From: QHBQ01 sp038230695
GTDB lineage: Bacteria > Chloroflexota > Chloroflexia > QHBQ01
Assembly: GCA_038230695.1 (NCBI GenBank)
Contig: JBBRMT010000255.1
Coordinates: 1 to 6,508 of the forward strand
Direction: 5' to 3'
Length of the DNA: 6,508 bases
The notes under the pieces are model-generated. The model ran no database searches. It was not told the DNA's origin and saw only the letters and a program-made list of their open reading frames with translations. Below, piece after piece: positions 1 to 3,716 of the stretch (the first letter of the stretch is position 1; every line of letters starts with the position of its first letter). Both the position numbers and the translations under genes were made by a program.

Positions 1-1
1 G

Positions 2-700
2 ATTCACGAGTCATGCGGCCACCCCATTGAGCTTGACCGTGTGTACGGCCAGGAGGCCGCCTTTGCGGGAACCTCGTTCCTCACCACCGAGAAGCTGGGC
101 AATTTCCGCTACGGCAGCGACCTGGTCAACATCTTCGCCGATGCGACTGTGCCGGGCGGCCTGGGTACATTTGGCTGGGACGACGAGGGCGTACCGGCAC
201 AGCGGGTGCAGATTATGGATCACGGCATCCTGGTCGGCTACCTGACCAACCGCGAGACTGCCTCGGAGATTGGCCGCACCAGCGGCGGCACCGCCCGCGC
301 CTATAGCTGGAATCACATCCCCATGATTCGCATGACCAACATCAGCATCGAGCCAGGCGACAGCAGCCTGGAGCAGATGATTGCCGAGACTGATGATGGC
401 ATCTACTTCGGCACCAATCGCAGTTGGAGCATTGACGACAAACGCTACAACTTCCAGTTTGGCACCGAGGCAGCCTGGGAGATCAAGAACGGCAAGCTGG
501 GCCAGATGCTGAAGAATGCCACCTATACTGGCATCACTCCGCAGTTCTGGGGCAGCCTCGACGCGCTGGGCAACCGCAGCGAGTGGATATGCTGGGGTCT
601 GCCCAACTGTGGCAAGGGTCAGCCAATGCAGATCGGTCACGTCGGCCATGGCGCACCCGCCGGTCGCTTCCGCAATGTCGAAGTCGGCATCGTCAAGTAA
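2..700 (+). CDS. tldD: TldD-like zinc metalloprotease subunit, C-terminal part (5' end outside window)
   Basis: The reading frame is open from the left edge, so 232 residues of the C-terminal half are present. Residues HESCGH (bases 5-22) fit the HExxxH zinc motif of the TldD/PmbA family, and the following ELDR and AGTSF stretches are typical of TldD. Near the end, NCGKGQ (Cys codon at 608-610) matches the conserved CGK-x-GQ segment whose Cys is the third metal ligand in E. coli TldD. In that family TldD is the catalytic subunit; with TldE it forms a cytoplasmic heterodimer that cleaves unfolded peptides, for example in microcin B17 maturation and CcdA turnover. The partner gene lies 142 bp downstream on the same strand, which supports the assignment. 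A GTG at 41 could be mistaken for a start, but it lies after the zinc motif, so the gene clearly begins upstream. The native substrate cannot be read from the sequence. Confidence 0.93.
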   Translation: MHESCGHPIELDRVYGQEAAFAGTSFLTTEKLGNFRYGSDLVNIFADATVPGGLGTFGWDDEGVPAQRVQIMDHGILVGYLTNRETASEIGRTSGGTARAYSWNHIPMIRMTNISIEPGDSSLEQMIAETDDGIYFGTNRSWSIDDKRYNFQFGTEAAWEIKNGKLGQMLKNATYTGITPQFWGSLDALGNRSEWICWGLPNCGKGQPMQIGHVGHGAPAGRFRNVEVGIVK

Positions 701-730
701 GTGCTGAGTGCTGAGTGCTGAGTGCTGAGT
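700..730. repeat. Heptamer tandem repeat, four perfect GTGCTGA copies
   Basis: Four uninterrupted copies of GTGCTGA occupy 701-728, followed by a partial GT. The array begins at the base after the tldD TAA stop. Because the unit is seven bases and sits outside the reading frame, copy number can change without altering the protein. Short heptamer arrays of this kind are known between genes in cyanobacteria and other bacteria. No protein or RNA function is evident. Confidence 0.9.
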
Positions 731-731
731 T

Positions 732-755
732 GTAGGGGCAGGATTTATCCCGCCC
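732..755 (+). repeat. REP-like palindrome with GTAG foot
   Basis: GTAG at 732-735 is followed directly by a palindrome with arms 736-744 (GGGCAGGAT) and 747-755 (ATCCCGCCC). These pair over nine positions with one mismatch. A GTAG-type tetranucleotide 5' of an imperfect hairpin is the layout of REP sequences mobilised by RAYT (Y1 TnpA-REP) transposases. Only one copy is in the window, so its dispersed nature is inferred. It could alternatively act as a processing hairpin in a tldD-tldE transcript. There is no T-tract, so it is unlikely to be a terminator. Confidence 0.5.
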
Positions 756-786
756 AGGCGAAACGCACTAATGCCTCGCTCAACAA

Positions 787-822
787 TACCCCTTCGCCAA
801 ATGTGCCAATGGAGTTGGGGTA
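787..822. repeat. Short inverted repeat upstream of tldE
   Basis: TACCCC at 787-792 and GGGGTA at 817-822 are perfect complements separated by 24 bases, ending just before the tldE ribosome binding site (AAAGGAG, 829-835). It may fold in the mRNA near the start codon. It is short enough to be chance. I see no convincing promoter in 701-842, so tldE is probably read from the tldD transcript. Confidence 0.25.
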
Positions 823-842
823 AGGGTTAAAGGAGAAAAACC

Positions 843-2183
843 GTGCTTGGAGACAAGGAAGCAAAGCGCATCATTGACGAGGCGTTGGGCTACGCCAAAG
901 AGGCGACCCAGGCCGAGGTGATGCTGAATACCGAGGAGAGCGCCCTGACCCGCTTTGCCAACAGCTACATCCATCAGAATGTGGCCGAGAGCAACACCCG
1001 CGTATCGGTCCGCATCGTGCTGGGCAAGAAGATCGGGGTAGCGGGCAGCAACGATCTGTCCAGCGAGGGGCTGCGTAAGGCGGTGGAAAACGCGATGACC
1101 ATCGCCGGGTTCCAGCAGGAGAACCCTGATTTCGTCAGCCTGCCGGGGCCAGCGCCCCATGAGAACGTCAACTCCTACAATCAGGAGACCGCCAACGCCA
1201 GCCCAGAGCTACGCGCTGATGCGGTGGAGGTGGTATGCAAGAAGGCAAAGGCCGAGGGACTGGTCGCCAGCGGCGCGTTCGAGATTGCCAGCGGCGATAT
1301 TGCGGTGGGCAATTCGCTGGGCGTATTTGCGTACGCGCCCTATAGCAATGCGGCAATCAGCACCGTAATTATGGGCGACGACAGCAGTGGTTGGGCCGAT
1401 TATGCTTCGTCGAAGGTTAGCGACATCAACGCCGAAGCATTGGCTGACGAGGCCGTGGGCAAGGCGGTTCGCAGCCGTAACCCGCAGCGGATGGAGCCGG
1501 GCGACTACGATGTGATCCTCGAAGAGTACGCGGTGGCTGATATGCTCGATTATCTCAATTTCATCGGCATTAGCGCCCAGGCGGTGCAGGAAGGGCGCAG
1601 CTTTATGAAGCTGGGCGAGAAGATCACCGGCGACAACATCACCATAACCGACGATGCGCTCGACCCCAGTGGTTTCCCCTTTCCCTTCGACTTCGAGGGC
1701 TATCCCCGCCAGAAGCTGTCCATTATCGAAAATGGGGTTGCCCGCAACGTCCCCTACGATAGCTACACTGCCAACCGCGAGGGTAAACCGGAGAAGAACA
1801 ACGGCCACGCCCTGCCCGCGCCCAATACCTATGGGCCAATCGCTATCAATCTTTTCATCGCGCCGGGTAACAGCAGCAAGGAAGAGATGCTCAAGCAGGT
1901 GCAGCATGGCGTATGGGTCACCCGCTTCCACTACGTCAACGTATCCCGCCCACTTCCGCCCACCATCACGGGCATGACCCGCGATGGCACCTTCCTAATT
2001 GAGAATGGTGAGATCAGCAAGCCGCTTCGCAACTTCCGCTTTACCCAGGATGTCCTTGCCGCCTTCGCCAACGCCGAGGCGATCAGCCGCACCACCAAGC
2101 TACAGAAGGGCTTCTTCGGCGGCACCACCGTGCCAGCAATGCTGATACGTGGCTTCCACTTCAGCGGCGTAACCGAGTTCTGA
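843..2183 (+). CDS. tldE: TldE/PmbA-family protease partner subunit
   Basis: This is a 446-residue protein, close to the roughly 450 residues usual for TldE/PmbA. The GTG start is chosen because AAAGGAG (829-835) lies seven bases before it. The protein has the family's segments in order: an N-terminal region with SALTRFANSYIHQN, and a C-terminal domain containing ALDPSGFPFPFDFEGYP, NGVARNVPYDSYTANREG and NGEISKPLRNFRFTQD. It lacks an HExxxH motif, as expected for TldE, the non-catalytic partner that with TldD builds the chamber enclosing the active site. It lies downstream of the tldD-like gene on the same strand, and a hairpin follows its stop, so the two probably form one operon. No signal peptide or membrane segment is visible, fitting a cytoplasmic enzyme. 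The family assignment is firm. Whether the complex trims a modified peptide or serves general peptide turnover here is unknown. Confidence 0.93.
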   Translation: MLGDKEAKRIIDEALGYAKEATQAEVMLNTEESALTRFANSYIHQNVAESNTRVSVRIVLGKKIGVAGSNDLSSEGLRKAVENAMTIAGFQQENPDFVSLPGPAPHENVNSYNQETANASPELRADAVEVVCKKAKAEGLVASGAFEIASGDIAVGNSLGVFAYAPYSNAAISTVIMGDDSSGWADYASSKVSDINAEALADEAVGKAVRSRNPQRMEPGDYDVILEEYAVADMLDYLNFIGISAQAVQEGRSFMKLGEKITGDNITITDDALDPSGFPFPFDFEGYPRQKLSIIENGVARNVPYDSYTANREGKPEKNNGHALPAPNTYGPIAINLFIAPGNSSKEEMLKQVQHGVWVTRFHYVNVSRPLPPTITGMTRDGTFLIENGEISKPLRNFRFTQDVLAAFANAEAISRTTKLQKGFFGGTTVPAMLIRGFHFSGVTEF

Positions 2184-2227
2184 TCAATGCTCACTCTCCC
2201 ATTTTGGGAGGGGCTGGGCGTGGCAAA

Positions 2228-2249
2228 CCTTACCGCAACCTTACCAAAA
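2228..2249 (+). repeat. Copy 1 of a 22-nt element made of an 11-bp direct repeat
   Basis: CCTTACC occurs at 2228-2234 and 2239-2245, an 11-bp period, followed by AAAA. A related element after blaI (2919-2940) matches at 18 of 22 positions, and all four differences are transitions. Both copies sit one to four bases before a strong hairpin. The role is unknown; it could be part of the termination region or a protein-binding direct repeat. Confidence 0.6.
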
Positions 2250-2253
2250 TATG

Positions 2254-2286
2254 GGGCGCACCAATGGTGCGCCCATCTTCTTTTCT
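2254..2286 (+). terminator. Rho-independent-type terminator after tldE
   Basis: GGGCGCACC (2254-2262) and GGTGCGCCC (2266-2274) form a perfect nine-pair stem around a three-base loop. The stem is followed by a T-rich run, ATCTTCTTTTCT (2275-2286). Position 70 bp after the tldE stop and the T-rich tail fit termination of the tldDE transcript. Confidence 0.75.
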
Positions 2287-2307
2287 ATTGTAATCTTATT
2301 GTAATCT
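2286..2307. promoter_or_regulatory. Perfect 11-bp tandem direct repeat, candidate regulator site upstream of blaI
   Basis: TATTGTAATCT is repeated exactly twice in tandem (2286-2296, 2297-2307). An 11-bp spacing of direct half-sites, one helical turn, is the arrangement bound by OmpR/PhoB-family response regulators. It lies about 20 bp upstream of the proposed -35 of blaI, a usual place for an activator. The regulator is not encoded in the window, so its identity is open. Confidence 0.45.
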
Positions 2308-2325
2308 TCTACCGTTCGTAAGTCC

Positions 2326-2354
2326 TTGCATTTCTACCCATATAAGTATAGTAT
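2326..2354 (+). promoter_or_regulatory. Candidate sigma-70-type promoter for blaI
   Basis: TTGCAT (2326-2331) and TAGTAT (2349-2354) are separated by 17 bases. The -10 match is only 4 of 6, and overlapping TATAAG boxes nearby (2341-2346, 2352-2357) leave the exact start uncertain. The region is markedly A/T-rich compared with the neighbouring genes. A leader of about 115 bases would follow. I did not find the TACA/TGTA dyad typical of BlaI/MecI operators. Confidence 0.4.
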
Positions 2355-2476
2355 AAGAACTGCAACCGCAAATCGTGTAGTATACGTAGGTTGAAGTGAC
2401 TCGGATACGTCTACACCCTTGAGTCCTCTGCGCGGGGTCAGTAGACACAAGCAACAAGCAGGGTAAAGGAGAAACC

Positions 2477-2908
2477 ATGAGTGGTAACATGAAGTTCAAG
2501 TTCAACCCGTCGAAGGACGGCATCACCAAGGTACTCGGGCCGTTGGAGGCGGAGATCATGCAGGTGGTTTGGCAGATGGGTCAGGCAACCGTTAGCGAGG
2601 TACATCGCGTGCTGCAAAGCCGCCGCGACATTGCCTACACCACGGTGATGACCACGATGAGCCGCCTGCAGACCAAGAACATTCTAAAGCGGGTGCGGGT
2701 CGGTCTCAGTTACGTCTACTCGCCCGCCATGCCGCAGGAGGAGTTCGCCAATGCGGTAGTGAAAAGCGTCCTCGATAGTCTGTTCCAGGAGTTCGGCGAC
2801 TCAGCGTTCAAGTACATCGTAGAGTACATCAATTCAACCGACGAGAAGCACTTTGATGCGCTCCATGACGCAGTACGAGAGCGCAAGCATGGCAAGGGGA
2901 AATCCTAA
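2477..2908 (+). CDS. BlaI/MecI/CopY-family winged-helix transcriptional repressor (orphan)
   Basis: The 143-residue protein carries the Penicillinase_R winged-helix domain at about residues 18-95: LGPLEAEIMQVVW (helix 1), TVSEVHRVL, then the recognition region AYTTVMTTMSRLQTKNIL and a wing with VGLSYVYSPAM. The C-terminal third resembles the dimerisation helices of the family, and a short basic tail ends it. ATG 2477 is chosen because AAGGAG (2466-2471) precedes it by five bases; the ATG at 2489 has no such site. Family members repress beta-lactamase, PBP2a or copper genes as dimers. BlaI and MecI are released by BlaR1/MecR1 signalling, but no sensor protease gene is adjacent here. At the place where MecI is cut (Asn-Phe before Val-Glu) this protein has Tyr-Ile before Val-Glu, so that classic cleavage site seems absent. 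Its target and signal are unknown; it may repress its own promoter. Confidence 0.88.
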   Translation: MSGNMKFKFNPSKDGITKVLGPLEAEIMQVVWQMGQATVSEVHRVLQSRRDIAYTTVMTTMSRLQTKNILKRVRVGLSYVYSPAMPQEEFANAVVKSVLDSLFQEFGDSAFKYIVEYINSTDEKHFDALHDAVRERKHGKGKS

Positions 2909-2918
2909 CGCAATCTCA

Positions 2919-2940
2919 CCTTACCGTAGCCTTACTGAAA
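2919..2940 (+). repeat. Copy 2 of the 22-nt element, after blaI
   Basis: CCTTACC (2919-2925) and CCTTACT (2930-2936) repeat with an 11-bp period, followed by GAAA. It is 18/22 identical to the element at 2228-2249, with only transitions between them. It lies 11 bp after the blaI stop and one base before a hairpin. Function is unknown. Confidence 0.6.
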
Positions 2941-2941
2941 C

Positions 2942-2967
2942 GGCTGGCAGCGCAAAAACTGCCAGCC
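2942..2967 (+). terminator. Hairpin terminator after blaI
   Basis: GGCTGGCAG (2942-2950) and CTGCCAGCC (2959-2967) form a perfect nine-pair stem with an eight-base A-rich loop. The downstream tail ATCATCTATTG is only weakly T-rich, so termination may be partial. The hairpin separates blaI from the promoter of the next gene. Confidence 0.6.
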
Positions 2968-2975
2968 ATCATCTA

Positions 2976-3004
2976 TTGCAGAAATGCCAATTCTCGCGTA
3001 TACT
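2976..3004 (+). promoter_or_regulatory. Sigma-70-type promoter of the 96-aa gene
   Basis: TTGCAG (2976-2981) and TATACT (2999-3004) are spaced by 17 bases, with the start expected near 3011. This gives a leader of about 65 bases before the gene at 3076. The spacing is ideal and the -10 box matches 5 of 6. The leader has only weak pairing potential (CCTG 3025-3028 with CAGG 3051-3054), and I recognise no riboswitch in it. Confidence 0.6.
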
Positions 3005-3075
3005 ATTCAATAATGTAAGCAGAACCTGGTGGGTCGGTGCCAGTCGAAGTCAGGCTATTATAAGGAGGCGGGGCA

Positions 3076-3366
3076 ATGCTCAATTACAGCGGCAGTGGAC
3101 GGGTGGATTACGAAGACGTTTTGAGGGCAATCGGCCACTTCATAGACGAACATAGCTTCAAGGAAGTTTGTATCATCGAACTGGAGGAAGGCATCCTGGT
3201 GCGCGGCCTGGTTTATAGCGCCCATCGGGCCGGAGCGCGTACCATCAGCGAGGCTTATCTGTTCACCAATGAGGATATTGACCGCATCCTCGAAGAGGCG
3301 TATAAGCGGCGCAACAGCGGCAAGCGGGCTGAGGCAGTGCAGCCAACCAAAATGGGCGGCAAGTAG
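3076..3366 (+). CDS. Conserved-looking small protein of unknown function, 96 aa
   Basis: I do not recognise this protein. The ATG is well supported: AAGGAGG (3062-3068), a near-perfect Shine-Dalgarno, lies seven bases before it, and a good promoter lies upstream. The sequence suggests a compact alpha/beta fold. A helix covers about residues 9-26 (YEDVLRAIGHFIDEHSF), followed by two strands at about 28-48 (KEVCIIELEEGI, LVRGLVYS). A second amphipathic helix spans about 66-79 (NEDIDRILEEAYKRR), and a basic, probably disordered tail ends in QPTKMGGK. There is one Cys, no signal peptide and no membrane segment, so it is likely cytoplasmic. Codon use resembles the neighbouring genes. It sits alone between the blaI terminator and the inverted-repeat spacer and appears to be its own transcription unit. 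Nothing in the context indicates its job. Confidence 0.8.
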   Translation: MLNYSGSGRVDYEDVLRAIGHFIDEHSFKEVCIIELEEGILVRGLVYSAHRAGARTISEAYLFTNEDIDRILEEAYKRRNSGKRAEAVQPTKMGGK

Positions 3367-3441
3367 CCAATAATCCAGGCAACAGGGTAAACGCATGAGT
3401 CATCCCGAATCCTGGAAAAAGGTACAATAGGTAAATACTCT

Positions 3442-3569
3442 AAGCCCCCAGCGGGGGTTGGGGGAGAAAGCTCGAAGCTCCAGTCAGGTTGGTCGTAAGC
3501 ACGGACCCACAGCCATGTTTACACTTAGCCTGCCAGTCAAGATTCTCCCCCAACCCCCGCTGGGGGCTT
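3442..3569. mobile_element. 128-bp element with perfect 27-bp inverted arms (REPIN/MITE-like)
   Basis: The arms 3442-3468 and 3543-3569 are exact reverse complements over 27 bases, enclosing a 74-base spacer. Each arm contains its own palindrome of five C and five G around a three-base centre (3445-3457; 3554-3566). Two inverted palindrome-bearing copies separated by a short spacer is the architecture of REPINs and of some MITEs. The spacer has CCAGTCA twice in direct orientation (3480-3486, 3533-3539), next to each arm. No transposase gene is in the window and I see no clear target-site duplication. As RNA it would fold into a very stable long stem. No credible protein is encoded within it. 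Confidence 0.65.
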
Positions 3570-3572
3570 TTT
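3554..3572 (+). terminator. Possible intrinsic terminator in the right arm of the inverted repeat
   Basis: CCCCCGCTGGGGG (3554-3566) is a five-pair G/C stem with a three-base loop, followed by CTTTTT (3567-3572). This would stop + strand transcription from the 96-aa gene before the promoter of the propeller gene. When the longer arm-to-arm stem forms, termination should be even stronger. Confidence 0.5.
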
Positions 3573-3620
3573 GCCTGAAGTTCGGGATGATCTATATTTA
3601 TGGCAAAAAGGCAGCAAAGT

Positions 3621-3649
3621 TTGACATTAAGGCAGCGGAAGAATATACT
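3621..3649 (+). promoter_or_regulatory. Near-consensus sigma-70 promoter of the secreted propeller gene
   Basis: TTGACA (3621-3626), a perfect -35, and TATACT (3644-3649), five of six at -10, are separated by the optimal 17 bases. Transcription should start near 3656, leaving a leader of about 60 bases. It is the best promoter match in the window and lies directly upstream of the largest gene, suggesting strong, possibly constitutive expression. Confidence 0.8.
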
Positions 3650-3658
3650 GGGTGGCAA

Positions 3659-3677
3659 TGCTGCCACAGTGGTAGCA
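3659..3677 (+). promoter_or_regulatory. Hairpin at the start of the propeller-gene leader
   Basis: TGCTGCC (3659-3665) pairs with GGTAGCA (3671-3677), seven pairs including one G-U, around a five-base loop that can tighten further. Its place within a few bases of the predicted transcript start fits a 5'-end stabilising stem. As DNA it is also a near-palindrome just downstream of the promoter, where a repressor could bind. Confidence 0.4.
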
Positions 3678-3716
3678 GGTCGGTTGAGGAACAGCATATT
3701 GTAGAAGGAGAAAGAT

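Larger units (their letters stand above)
3400..3590. repeat. Outer 10-bp inverted repeat flanking the 128-bp element
   Basis: TCATCCCGAA (3400-3409) and TTCGGGATGA (3581-3590) are perfect complements enclosing the larger inverted repeat, with offsets of 32 bases on the left and 11 on the right. They could be remnants of an older element end, an operator pair, or an extension of the RNA stem. The asymmetry argues against a single simple terminal repeat. Confidence 0.55.

Noticed and set aside
11..649. 212-codon open frame on the minus strand opposite tldD
   Set aside because: It is antisense to a gene with clear family motifs, has no ribosome binding site or recognisable domain, and is explained by the codon pattern of the GC-rich + strand gene.
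41..700. GTG at 41 as the start of the tldD-like gene
   Set aside because: Family motifs including the HExxxH zinc site lie upstream of it in the same open frame, so the gene begins outside the window.
701..728. CRISPR-like array in the tldD-tldE gap
   Set aside because: The units are seven bases in direct contact with no spacers, so this is a simple tandem repeat.
1209..1931. 240-codon open frame on the minus strand opposite tldE
   Set aside because: It lies entirely within the tldE coding region in antisense, with no promoter, start signal or recognisable protein features.
2195..2220. G/C-rich patch after tldE as a degenerate copy of the inverted-repeat arm
   Set aside because: It shares runs of C and G and a GGGGCTGGG string, but the order and lengths do not align well enough with the 27-bp arm to claim a relation.
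2369..2392. BlaI-type operator dyad around GTGTAGTATACGTAGG
   Set aside because: The two GTAG pieces are in direct, not inverted, orientation and do not form the TACA/TGTA dyad expected of this family.
2398..2425. GACTC...GAGTC inverted repeat in the blaI leader
   Set aside because: Only five pairs with an 18-base gap and no extension; likely chance.
3011..3075. Riboswitch in the leader of the 96-aa gene
   Set aside because: The leader is only about 65 bases, with four-pair helices at best and no known aptamer motif.
2853..3155. 100-codon + strand frame overlapping the end of blaI and the start of the 96-aa gene
   Set aside because: It overlaps two better genes in a different frame, and also spans a terminator hairpin and a promoter.
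3374..3416. TCCAGG / CCTGGA inverted repeat followed by AAAAA as a terminator of the 96-aa gene
   Set aside because: Six pairs over a 31-base loop with an A-run rather than a T-run on the coding strand is not a convincing terminator.
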